Origin: Reclinomonas americana ATCC 50394
Taxonomy: Eukaryota; Jakobida; Jakobea; Jakobida
Reading direction: 5' to 3'
DNA: 64,000 nucleotides
Assembly: GCA_048213135.1 (NCBI GenBank)
Contig: PS015129.1
Location: 121,898-185,897 of the forward strand
The number at the start of each line of letters is the position of its first letter. Within the stretch, counting starts at the first letter, position 1. Made by a program: the position numbers and the translations under genes. Positions 11,139 to 21,087 of this stretch are shown piece after piece. The notes below the pieces were generated by a model. That model saw nothing but the letters and a program-made list of their open reading frames with translations, ran no database searches and was not told the DNA's origin.

Positions 11139-12905
11139 TTAGCAGATTTCCATTTGGCTGCAGTTCGAGCCGGTGAATCCGGTATCGCACACGCAGCTGC
11201 CCTTGGCGTCGCAGTTGCCGTGGCTCGAGCAGGTGAGCTCGCGCAGACAGTTGTTGTTGCAGAGCGTGCCGGTGTAGCCACCAGTGCAATCGCAGGTGCC
11301 GCTGGTGGTGCACGAGCCGTGGTTGGAGCAAATCGCTGTCGTGCACTTGACGTTGCACGAGGGGCCGTAGAAGTTGGCACTGCACTCGCAGGCACCGCTG
11401 CTACCGCACTGACCGCGACCCGAGCACGTGGTCTGCGCGACGCACGACACGTTGCACGAGGCACCGTACCAGTTGGAGAAGCAGTCGCAGCTGCCGTTGC
11501 TGCTGTTGCACGAGCCACGTCCGGTGCAGGTGGAGGAGGCAAGGCAGTAGGTGCTGCATGAGGGTCCGTAGTAGTTCGGCTTGCACTGATCGCAGTTGGC
11601 GCCGGTCCAGTTGCCCGAGCACACGCACTGGCCGCTGCTGTTGCACGTACCGTGGCCGTTGCAGGTGGTGGAGGCGTTGCAGTGCACGTTGCAGTTGGCG
11701 CCGTAGTAGTCGGTCTTGCACTGGTTGCACGAGGTGCCGGCAAAGTTGCCACCGCAGACGCACTGACCGCTGCCGTTGCACGAGCCGTGGTTGTTGCAGG
11801 TGGCGGAGGGCTTGCAGAACACGTTGCAGCTGGCGCCGTAGTAGTCGGGCTTGCACTGGTTGCAACCAGCTCCGGCAAAGTTGCCAGTGCAGACGCAGGC
11901 ACCAGAGGTGGGGTTGCACGAGCCGTGACCGTGGCAGGTGGTCGACGCCAGGCAGTAGACGTCACACGCCGCTCCGTAGTAGTTGGCAGTGCACTGGTTG
12001 CAGCTGGCGCCAGTGAAGTTGCCGTCGCACACGCAAGCGCCAGTGACAGCATTGCAGGAACCGTGACCGCTGCAGGTGCTCGATGCCAGGCAGTAGGTCG
12101 CGCACGAGGAGCCGTAGTAGTTCGGCTTGCACTGATCGCAGTTGGCGCCGGTCCAGTTGCCCGAGCACACGCACGAGCCAGTCGCGTCGCACGTGCCATG
12201 GCTGTTGCACGTGATCGAGGCCTGAGGGTGGAGAATAAGAGTTGAGATTATGAAAAGAGCGGACGAAATGCACCAGAGTGCGCACGCACCGAGCAGTACT
12301 GGTTGCACGAGGCACCATAGTAGTCGGAGTTGCACGTGCAACCACCGGCGGCGGCGCATGCGCCGTGGCCGCTGCAGGTGACGGCCGGATCGCAAGTCTT
12401 GTCACAGTTGGGACCGTAGAAGCCACTGATGCACTCGCAGGCACCGGCGGCGTTGCAGGCGCCCTGGTTCGAGCAGGTGCGGACGGGGTGGCAAGTGCAG
12501 AAGGGGCCCGTCCAGCTGCGTACCACAGAAAATGAGCAGCAGGAAGAAGCACGCAGCGATGGAGACAGCTGCACTCAACTTGGCGCAAAAGTTGTCTCCG
12601 CCGACATTGAAGCAGTTGTTCGCGCACTTGCACTTGCCACTCTGGCACGAACCCTGCAATGATGAAGCGAAACGTGAGTTATCCGAACAGCAAGGCGATA
12701 GAAAGCCACGTTTGTTCGCAGTACGCAACATTGGGGTTACATGCGCCCGGGTTGGTGGAGCAGTCTCCGCCTGAACACGCAACAGGTGAGTGGGGAAAGA
12801 TCACGAGAAGATCACTTGTATCAGTGGACCGTTACTGACCTTGGGCGTAGGCCATGCTCGTACACACCGCCAGGGTACATACGACAACGATCAGGAGCTT
12901 CAACA
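11139..12905 (-). CDS. Secreted tenascin/teneurin-like protein of about eleven EGF-like repeats
   Basis: The ATG at 12905 opens a clear signal peptide (MLKLLIVVVCTLAVC, then MAYAQG). Short exons follow with GGDCSTNPGACNPN and GSCQSGKCKCANNCFN, then a continuous array: C-x5-C units of the form TCxxHGxCxxxGxCxCxxxxxGxxC. I count eleven units. Units 3-7 carry an extra xQCxxxYYGxxCxxxC tail, giving laminin-EGF-like eight-cysteine units of about 45 residues. The last 1.1 kb is one exon (about 12220 to 11139) ending SNCSQMEIC and stop. No transmembrane segment or GPI signal is seen after the repeats, so it is probably released or matrix-associated. Calcium-binding consensus residues are absent. Near-repetitive DNA (for example the coding for NWTGANCDQCKPNYYG in units 3 and 7) indicates recent internal duplication or conversion. 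Confidence 0.8.
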
Positions 12906-13339
12906 TGGGGTTTCGGTTTCCGTTTGTCTCTTTCAATGTCAGCTGCGGATAGGGAGGAGAGTGAGTGTGAGACGAGGGTGAATACCACAATCCACTGGCG
13001 CGTGCCCGAAAAACAAACAAAAGAAACCACACGCCAGGATGCCCCGAACAGAGAGAAAGGCAATCGGGAGTGCGGTGTTTCCCCTCGGGCGCTAACGAGA
13101 AAGAGAAGCAGCATATCTTTCCAAAGCAAGTGCGCGAAGGACAATGTTCAGACGGAGATGCTGATAAGCAGACGAGGCTGGCCGCTCTCTCGATCACACT
13201 GCGCTTACATACGAGCATGCCTCTCTGTTCTTTGCCTTGCACGCTCCCCCTCGCTGTCTGTGGTGTACACTGGTTGTCGTTTCTCACCTCAAGCGCAAGA
13301 AATGCAACGGTCAAAATGCAGGACGCGGACATGCTTTCT
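12906..13339. other. Intergenic stretch upstream of the EGF-repeat gene
   Basis: Lies between the ATG of the EGF gene and the stop codon of the next minus-strand gene. It should hold the EGF gene's promoter and the other gene's 3' flank. No coding frame, repeat or RNA gene is convincing. Confidence 0.4.
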
Positions 13340-13636
13340 TCATTCCATCGGTGATATGCCGGCCCTCTCCAGCATGCCCACGGCCATACGTGCATTCTCC
13401 GCGGGCACCTCTCGTAGTGCACGCAAAAATGTCTCCACCACCAGATGCTGACATGCGGCACAACTTCGTTCTTCCGTCGTCGACGTCGGCACTGAACAGA
13501 GATCGCACACGCTCATCTCCTCGTCCATGGCCTCGAAGGCGTGTCGCGTAAAGATGTCTCGCCACTCGTCCAGTGTGCACTGAGTTGGTGGCAGAAGAAG
13601 AGGCAGAAGAGTGAGTGATGGGACACGGAGAGAGAC

Positions 13637-13684
<48 letters not shown>

Positions 13685-14061
13685 GAAGAGAGACTGCACC
13701 TGCATGCGCTGCTTGGCCACCGAGAGCTGGAGGAGCATACTGTGTGCATGATCGACGATTTGGTCAATCGGCGCTTGCGTGGCTCCGTGTTTCTCCAGCA
13801 TCTCTGTTTGTGCAGGGAGTACAGTCATGAGTGTCACGGGTGCGAGCGCGCATGTGTGTGTGTGTGTGTGTGTGCATGCAGAAGCGATGCAGTGACACAA
13901 CTTGTGAACGATACGACAATGGCCTCGAGCTCAGCAGCCGATGCACCGTGCGTGTCTCGCACTGCCGCTGCACGCAGCTCGATGGCCTCATCGCGAGACT
14001 GCGGCACCGCGGAGGACGCCGATCCCGACGACGATGCTCCTTCCTCCTCTGCTCCACTCAT
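13340..14061 (-). CDS. Small hypothetical protein, three exons
   Basis: Start taken at the ATG at 14061 (MSGAEEEGASSSG); an in-frame ATG at 14193 would add 44 residues of less convincing composition. Exon 1 ends AIVVSFT and joins across an intron with a CA/TG run to KMLEKHGATQAPIDQIVDHA. The next intron carries a (GA)n run. The last exon reads CTLDEWRDIFTRHAFEAMDE, then SVCDLCSVP with ERSCAACQHLV and ends RAGISPME. About 185 residues, acidic and mostly helical, with C-x2-C and C-x2-C pairs in the C-terminal part that might bind a metal. No family recognised. It sits on the same strand between the EGF gene and the methyltransferase pair. Confidence 0.55.
13640..13682. repeat. (GA)n microsatellite within an intron
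   Basis: Pure GA run of about 43 bases in the second intron of the small minus-strand gene. Read on the coding strand it is a CT run ahead of the acceptor, so it may double as a polypyrimidine tract. Confidence 0.9.
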
Positions 14062-14228
14062 GCTTGCGATTGACTCAATGCGGACACAATCGTCCCCCTG
14101 GCGATAGACGTCGAGCTCGCTCGCTGAGCAGCTTCGGGCCACGATTAACAACACACCCGTTTTACTTATTACACCCTGTGCGATCGCAGACATTGCTCAC
14201 GAGCAGCGACTATTATGGTACACAACCT

Positions 14229-15301
14229 TCACCTCTTCCAGTCTATCGCTTGCAGCTTCCGTCGCACCCACACCTGCCCGGCCATGTCCAACAGCTCCAC
14301 CTGATCGGCGTACACCGCCAAGAAGCCGTCGATTGCCGGTCGTGGCGTCTTGGTGAGCTCCGTCTCCGCTGTCCACTCGTAATCATCGAACGCCATGACG
14401 CCGCCGGGACGCAGCAGGCGGAACGCCAACACAGCATCCTCCAACACATGCTGCGCGAGATGACTGCCATCCACGTAGATAAAGTCGTACGGCTCGGTGG
14501 GCGGCGAGGCTGCAAGCAGCTGCAACAAGAAATCGAAGCTCGGCATCACGTGGTACCGCACGCGGCCTTGCTCCATGTACGGCGCCAGAGCTCGCCGGAA
14601 ACGCTGCGGGGCCTCACTATACAACGTTTCCATCTCGCCGGCGCCATCCGACGCGAGATCCACACAGTCCATCACCGTTGTCGGGAGCGAGTTCTGCATC
14701 ATCCACAACGCCGAGCGGCCCTCGAAGCTGCCAATCTCCAGAATGCGGTGCGTGCTGTTGAACGGCACATGATCGACAAAGCGCAGACGGAATCCCGACC
14801 ACAGGAACCACGGATGCTCGAACAACTCGTCGGCGGGCGGACTGAAAGGGTACGCAGTGATCGGCACCTCGCGCATGTGTTGCTCACGTTGTATGGCCAG
14901 TGGTGTGGGCGCTGGCGGGAGAGTGCTCAGAATGACGCGATGCACCTGCTGGAGGAGCGCGCAACCGCCGACAGTCTGTGTATGGGCTTCAAGAGAGCTG
15001 ACAAAACGAATGGCTTGTGGAAGAGAGAGTGAGGAATGATGCAATGCACTTGGCGCATTGACACACACACAGGCACACCTGCGAGTCGACTGTCTGCGGC
15101 ACCCTCCAAGTCGATGCGACGTGCGCCACCATCCACAAACACCTCGAGTGCTCTGCCCCGCAGGATGGCACGTTGCAAGTCGGCTGGCGAGTCAGTTGCG
15201 CATCGCTCCCAGTCGATCGCCTTGGCGGAGACGGAGACGACGAACAAGAGGAGGAGGGGAAGAAGAGGGAGAAGGAGACTGCACTGTGATCTCGCTTGCA
15301 T
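14229..15301 (-). CDS. Secretory class I SAM-dependent methyltransferase, copy 1
   Basis: Two exons. Exon 1 starts at the ATG at 15301 with a leucine-rich signal sequence (SLLLPLLPLLLLFVVSVSA), then AIDWERCATDSPADLQRAIL. One intron of about 80 bases separates it from AIRFVSSLEAH... Exon 2 holds a Methyltransf_24-type Rossmann fold: motif I LEIGSFEGRSALWM, an acidic motif II DCVDLASD, then FDFIYVDGSHLAQHVLEDA and LLRPGGVMAFDDYEW, the usual D-G-x-H and post-motif PGG of this family. Such enzymes methylate sugars or small molecules. The signal peptide places it in the ER/Golgi lumen or outside. The substrate is not predictable. Total about 330 residues, C-terminus AIDWKR. The neighbouring gene is a near copy in the same orientation. 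Confidence 0.8.
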
Positions 15302-15385
15302 TGCTTGCGATGGATTGATCGCGATCGCGCAGCGGGACAGGATTTTTGGAGTCACGTGCACACGAGCAAGGAGCACGGTAACCGC

Positions 15386-16702
15386 TTATCCCTCCTTCTG
15401 CAACCTCCGTCGCACCCACACCTGCCCTCCCATGTCCAGCAGCTCCACCTGATCGGCATACACTGCCAGGAAGCCGTCGATTGCCGGTCGCGGAGTTCTC
15501 GTCGGCACCGTCTCGGCTGTCCACTCGTAATCGTCGAATGCCATGACGCCGCCGGGACGCAGCAGGCGGAAGGCCAGCACGGCGTCCTCCAACACGTGCT
15601 GCGCGAGATGACTGCCATCCACGTAGATAAAGTCGTACGGCTCGGTGGGTGGCGAAGCGGTGAGAAGTTGCACGAGGAAATCGAAGCTCGGCATCACATG
15701 GTATCGCACGCGGCCCTGCTCCATGTACGGCGCCAGGGCACGACGGAAACGCTGCGGGGCCTCCCGGTACAGCGTGTCGAAACCGCCGTCGCCGTCCGAG
15801 GCGAGGTCCACGCAATCCATCACCGTCGTCGGCAACGAGTTCTGCATCATCCACAGCGCTGAGCGGCCCTCGAAGCTGCCAATCTCCAGAATGCGGTGCG
15901 TGTTGTTGAATGGCACGTGGTCGACGAAGCGCAGGCGGAATCCCGACCAGAGGAACCACGGGTGCTCGAAAAGCTCGTCGGCGGGCGGACTGAAAGGATA
16001 TGCATTGGCTGGCACCTCACGCATGTGTTGCTCACGTTGTATGGCCAGTGGTGTGGGCGCTGGCGAAAGCGTGTTGAGGATGACGTGGTGCACCTGCCGG
16101 AGGAGCTCGCAGCCACCGACGGCCTGCGAGTGGGCGTCGAGAGAGCTGACAAAGCGGATGGCTGGGGGAAGAGANNNNNNNNNNNNNNNNNNNNNNNNNN
16201 NNNNNNNNNNNNNNNNNNNNNNNNNNNNNNNNNNNNNNNNNNNNNNNNNNNNNNNNNNNNNNNNNNNNNNNNNNNNNNNNNNNNNNNNNNNNNNNNNNNN
16301 NNNNNNNNNNNNNNNNNNNNNNNNNNNNNNNNNNNNNNNNNNNNNNNNNNNNNNNNNNNNNNNNNNNNNNNNNNNNNNNNNNNNNGAGAGAGAGAGTGAG
16401 TGTTGGAGAAACGAATTCGAACACACTCCGGATCCATCTGCAGTTGCATTGCGTGGACTGCACAAGCACGCACCCGCGTGTCGAGTGTCTGTGGCACCCT
16501 CCACCTGGATGCGCTGCTCGACGTCATTCAGGTAAAGCCCAATGGTTCTGCCGCGCAGGATGGCGCGGTGCAAGTCGGCTGGTTCGTCAGTTGCGCATTG
16601 CTCCCAATCGATCACCGTGGCGCTGACGGAGGAGAGGAGGGAGGAAAGGAGGAGGAGGAGGGGGAGAAGGAGGAGCAGGACGAGGAGAAGGGGCGCTCGC
16701 AT
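15386..16702 (-). CDS. Secretory class I SAM-dependent methyltransferase, copy 2
   Basis: Tandem duplicate of the gene at 14229-15301. It has the same two-exon plan, and the 211-base N gap falls inside the single intron, so the coding sequence appears complete. The start at ATG 16702 gives MRAPLLLVLLLLLPLLLLL, a signal peptide, then VIDWEQCATDEPADLHRAIL. Exon 2 repeats every motif of copy 1 (LEIGSFEGRSALWM, FDFIYVDGSH, RPGGVMAFDDYEW). It differs mainly in the stretch after motif II (SDGDGGFDTLYRE instead of SDGAGEMETLYSE) and at the C-terminus (RRRLQKEG). The signal peptides are more divergent than the catalytic exon, as expected for relaxed selection or for gene conversion of exon 2. Same strand, about 85 bases between the copies. 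Confidence 0.8.
   Translation of the reverse strand: MRAPLLLVLLLLLPLLLLLSSLLSSVSATVIDWEQCATDEPADLHRAILRGRTIGLYLNDVEQRIQVEGATDTRHAGACLCSPRNATADGSGVCSNSFLQHSLSLXXXXXXXXXXXXXXXXXXXXXXXXXXXXXXXXXXXXXXXXXXXXXXXXXXXXXXXXXXXXXXXXXXXXXXXSLPPAIRFVSSLDAHSQAVGGCELLRQVHHVILNTLSPAPTPLAIQREQHMREVPANAYPFSPPADELFEHPWFLWSGFRLRFVDHVPFNNTHRILEIGSFEGRSALWMMQNSLPTTVMDCVDLASDGDGGFDTLYREAPQRFRRALAPYMEQGRVRYHVMPSFDFLVQLLTASPPTEPYDFIYVDGSHLAQHVLEDAVLAFRLLRPGGVMAFDDYEWTAETVPTRTPRPAIDGFLAVYADQVELLDMGGQVWVRRRLQKEG
16175..16385. other. Assembly gap (N) in the intron of methyltransferase copy 2
   Basis: Run of N flanked by GAGA on both sides, so an expanded GA repeat is the likely cause. By comparison with copy 1 no coding sequence should be lost. 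Confidence 0.9.
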
Positions 16703-17621
16703 GGCAAAGGGCGACTGTATGTTCGAATATGAAATTTACCGCTTGCATGCAATAAGCAGGCAAGCGTGAACTGCCTGGTTGTCGAGAGGGCTGGCAACAG
16801 TGCCCGCGGTACGTGTGTGAGGATCGCCGGCGAGTGTCATTGCCAGCGCATTGTCGCGCGTGTGAGACAACACATCAATTTCCGAATCCGAACCACGCCC
16901 GACAACTCTCTCTCTCTTTCTCTGGTGCTTGCACCCTCTCCCGTTCTCTGCACATCTCTCCGCCTCTACACGCGCACCAACCGCAGGCAGGTTCGAGGCA
17001 CACGCCCTCGAATTTGCTTTCGATATATCGCAAATCTGTATTCACGCGCATTGCATGATTCGAATCCGGAGTCACACAGCCGCAACACCAGCGCAACAAC
17101 ACGACCGCCCCACATGCACCTCAACACCATCCGCACAACGCGCCTGCCGGCTCCAAACCACGCCCACGTCCGAAAAATCGCTGTTCGCCAAATCCGGCGC
17201 ACGCCTGCACAATGATTTTCTCCCCCTCTCCCGCTCTCTCCAGCACGCGGCGCAGCATCGAAGCACACAGCAAGCACAGCACTTCAACATCGCCCACCGC
17301 GCGCGCCAGCAGGCACGCGAGACACACGCACGCATTCGTCGTCATCAGGAATAATGCACTGCGCTTGATCGTCGCAGATCCGCGCCACCACGCCGCACAC
17401 CCCGTTCCACGAGCACTACTGCGCGCACACACACCCCGTCCCCCTCACCAATACATCCTTCGGCGCGCGAGCACCCCGATTTCTTCGAAGCTTTTTGCCT
17501 TACGCGTCGAGCAGTGGTGGTGTGGTCGATTTCAATCACTCCCTCTCTCTCTCTCTCTTTGCTCCCCGTGCTTTACCTGTCTGCTCTTCTTCTTCTTCTT
17601 CGTCTTCTCTCTGTGTGCGAA
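16703..17621. other. Long upstream region between methyltransferase copy 2 and the homeobox gene
   Basis: About 0.9 kb with no convincing exon. It separates two divergent genes. Pyrimidine-rich stretches increase toward 17550-17600, just before the homeobox ATG, and may be 5' UTR. This is one of the longest gene-free intervals in the window, consistent with a more regulated gene downstream. Confidence 0.4.
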
Positions 17622-20600
17622 ATGGATACGCCCACATCCTCATCGTCGCCGAGCGGGTCGCAGCCAAGTTCGCCTGCACAACATCAGCGACGCGCCTATC
17701 AAAAGTTCTCACTGCAACAGGTTTGTGTGTAGGCAGCAGAGAGAGAGACAGAGAGAGTCGGCGAGTGTGTGCGCGCGTGTGTGCTTTTTTGGTCTGACAT
17801 TTTCGCACCTCACACAAAACTCACTCTCTCTCTCTTGTGTGCGTCTCTGCCTGTTGCTGCTGCTTCTCCTTGTACTCCTCTCCTGCACCTCCGCTGATTG
17901 TGTGTGAGAGCGTGTGTGTGTGAGAGTGTGTGAGTGTGTCACTGTGTGTCCGTTTCTTCATATCGATGTCTGTCTTTTTCTTTTTTGACTGCATCAGTTG
18001 TTTTTCCTCGCATTTTGCTCTCTCTCTCACTCTCCTCCATCTGCGCGCCTCACTCTTCCCGCTACGTTCATGGTTAGAGTAGGGTTTGTATGTTGTTGTT
18101 TGATGACTCCCGTTTGTTGTTTCAGCGTGTGCCCTTGAAAGATATCAAAAAACACAGACCTGCTCGGCACACTGCTTGCATGCCTCCCACCTCCCTCTTT
18201 CTTTTTTGCACGCGCGGCTCTCTTAAGCTTTGTCTGTCTGTTAGTCTGCTTTCTTGTGCGTCTTCTGCACACTGGTTTTTCGGGTTCATATCGATATGCC
18301 CGCCGACGGCAAGAATCTTGAGTGTCCGTTCACGCACACACGCACACATGAGCATGCGGCCACATTCGTTCTCCTCCCTCTCTCTCCCCCCTCCCTCCGC
18401 ACTCTCTTCTACGCACACGCACACACTGCAGACGGCATGTATGTGCGCCTTTTTGTCTGATTCGTCTTGTTTTTTGTCTGTTTTTGTCGGTCGCACAGTT
18501 GCACGCGCTGGAGGCGGAGTTTCTCACGAACCCGTACCCGGATCGCAAGCGCAAGCAGGCGCTTGCCGACGAGTTTGCCCGCTCCTTCAGCTCTGTCAGT
18601 GGTACGTCGTCGTTCAGCATTTCCTAATTTGGTCATCGTCTCGCGCATATTGATCGGACACGCACGCCCATTTTTTCTCTCCCCCCCACGCACACGCAGT
18701 GTGGTTTGAGAATCGGAGACGCAAGGAGAAGCGCGATCGCAGCGGCGGAAGCGGCCGGAGCTCGCGTTTCGAGGACGATGATGATGACGAGCAAGGAGTG
18801 CCGGTGGCGGGAGGCGCGCCTCCCCACTCACCGCACATGCTGTCGGTGCAGCGCTCAGTTGCGTCGTTCGCCGTGCATATGTGTGTGGGCGCGCGGGATA
18901 TTTCTGTGGGGGTCCTTGTTCTTTTTCTTTTCCCTTTTTTTCCACGTGTCGTCGGTATTTGTTTTGTCATCGGCTCGCACTACCGTATGGCCGGCCTCCT
19001 CTCCGCGGAGCTGTGTCTTTTTATTCTTCATCAGCGTTTGTCTGTCTTTTTATTTATTCTTTGCTGGTGCCGTGTTATCGGCTCTCGATGTCCGCGTCTC
19101 TCTATTGCTTCGCCGTTCCCGTTTTCACTCCTGCATATCGGTCTCGTGCCGGGTATCTTGTACGCGATTGCTTTTCCACTTTCATGCGCTTGCATGCCGT
19201 CGCACACAATCGTCATGCCTCTCCCCCATCTCCTTTCCCCTTGCTGCAATATTCATCGAACCTCGCACTTTTCGTGGGGTCATTGTCGTCGTTAAAACTC
19301 TGCTGTTTATTGTTGCTGACTTCCCCTGCCAGCGCGCCGGCTCCCTGTCGGTTCCCGCTTCCGGTGCCACATCACCCATTCCACATGCGGCATTTGGCGA
19401 TGCACCGGCACAACACGTGAGTCGACCGTCGCGCCACCGCCGGCGGCTATCACGAACCGCAGCATCGTCTCCTGTGCCCGGCGACGGTGACGACGACGAC
19501 GACAACATGACGAATGGCGGTGGTCGCCGGCGACGCTACGTCTCGCGTCTCGATCTGTTGGACCACGTGGGTGTGGTGGACGACGAGGACGAAGACGATG
19601 CGTTCCCCGACGACGACGGTTCCATGTACGTGGACGGTGTGCCGGCGGCCTCGCAGGCGAGCCTGCGGCAGTCGGCGCGACAGCGCTCCCGCCCCACAAT
19701 GATGGTGACGGACGAGCAGGAGATTGCCGACGCCGGCGAGTACGACGATCCAACGGACTTTACCGGCATGCAGCATGACAGTGACGGCGAGTATGTGCAA
19801 CACGGCACGGGTGCGCGCGGCCGAAGCGGTGGCGTCGCGTCGTCGCGTCGTCGCGCCGCCGTGTCTGCCAAGAAGCCGTTGACGAGTCGTGTGTCGCCCT
19901 CGATGATGCAGCAGCGGTCGGCCGCAATGCGCGGACCGCGCTCGGTCAGCGGCGATACCGACATGTCGTCGGCCACATTCGTGGTGCCGTCGCACCTGCG
20001 TCAGTTGCCCTTTTTGGATCCGTCGTCGGCCTCGTACAGCGATGCGGCCAGCAGCAGGAGTGCGCTCTCGCCAGCCACGCCCAACTCGGTCCTTCGCCGA
20101 CCGCTCGACTCGGAGCTGCACTCGGCGTTGCAGGCGTTGCTGTCGCTCTCCAGTTCTCGCGAGGTCCCAGACTTTGCCACGCCTCTTCAGCAGCAGCAAC
20201 AACAACAACAACAACAACAGAAGAGGGCGCCACCGCCGACCATTGTCACTACCAAGTCGGAGGAGGTGGAGCGCGAGTTGTTGTTGCCGCCGCTGCCACC
20301 CATTGGCGACTCGTTTGCCTCAGCGCAGCTGTCCAAGCCGTTTGGGTTGAACTCGCAGACCACCTCGTCGCCTCCGCTCTTGCCGTCAATTTCTCAACAG
20401 CTGGCTGCTGCCGTGGCCGCCGCCAATGCCGCGTCGTCGCCGGCTGCTCGGTACGCCGCCATTGCAGGCTACGACCCAATGCTCCTGTTGCCGCCACCGT
20501 TGCCGTCTCCGCCCCGCGTCGGTTTCGGCTCGCCCTTTTCCACTTTCTCCGCACCCTCTACGGCACAGCTGCTACACTCGACGCCAACCACAGCAACAAT

Positions 20601-20679
20601 GATGGCGGCTGCCAATGGCGGCCAGCCACGCAGCCCACTGCTGCACGCGGCGTCCACCGCCAACGCCATGATGATGTAG
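17622..20679 (+). CDS. Homeodomain transcription factor with Glu at recognition position 50
   Basis: Exon 1 (17622-17720) encodes a Ser/Pro-rich start and QRRAYQKFSLQQ. Exon 2 (18499-18601) continues LHALEAEFLTNPYPDRKRKQ.. Exon 3 starts at 18700 with VWFENRRRKEKRDR. Joined, these give exactly 60 homeodomain residues (protein residues 22-81), with F8, L16, F20, W48, F49, N51 and R53 in canonical places. It is a typical, non-TALE-length domain. Position 50 is Glu, where Gln, Lys, Ser or Cys is usual. Introns fall at 12/13 and 46/47, the latter a common ancient homeobox site. A longer intron (about 18873-19331) leads to a large C-terminal exon: Arg/Asp-rich stretches, RRRRYVSRLDLLDHVGVVDD, a poly-Gln run near 20193, Ser/Ala/Pro-rich sequence, and ending ANAMMM with stop at 20679. 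Nuclear, sequence-specific DNA binding is expected; targets unknown. Confidence 0.88.
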
Positions 20680-21087
20680 AGAGCCTCTCGTTGTTTATAG
20701 TTTTCGTGTTCAAATTTTTCTGCATAGGGCTGGCCCGTGCGTGCGCTCGTCGCCGCCGGTGCCACCACAGCCATCCTTGTTTTCGTTTGCGACAGATAGT
20801 GTAATCGCGTTTCAATCTACTTTCTGCCACACGCCTGCCATTCCTCGTGTCGTCGGGAGCGGAAACAAATGCCACACCATCCCTCGTGTCGTCCGGAGCG
20901 GAAACAAAGTCGCCATCGTCCTGTTTGGCCGTGTTTGTCATTATATCATAAATTGCCGTGACCACACAAATGTCAGGGCCAGAACGAGAACCAGAACGCA
21001 TTCCCGAGAGCGAAGAGTTGCCTGTCATGCCCCCCCTCTTACCCCCCTCTCTCTTCTTCCTCACTCACTCACTCACTCACACACAGG
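20680..21087. other. Intergenic region between the homeobox gene and the pseudokinase fusion gene
   Basis: About 400 bases. It contains a two-copy 39-base direct repeat, annotated separately, and a pyrimidine-rich, CACT-repeat stretch just before the downstream ATG at 21088. The frame upstream of that ATG from about 20970 (MSGPEREPERIP) is open but its join to the next exon is unclear, so it could be a 5' exon. Confidence 0.4.
20838..20908. repeat. Two-copy 39-base direct repeat
   Basis: Copy 1 at 20838-20869 and copy 2 at 20877-20908 share the core CTCGTGTCGTC then GGAGCGGAAACAAA with two mismatches. Spacing is 39 bases. It sits in the short interval upstream of the pseudokinase fusion gene, where paired binding sites would be plausible. 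Confidence 0.75.

Noticed and set aside
12520-12620. Apparent transmembrane helix (AAVSIAACFFLLLIFC) inside the EGF protein
   Set aside because: It appears only if an intron is read through; the following cysteine frame starts after an AG acceptor. The span is intron sequence.
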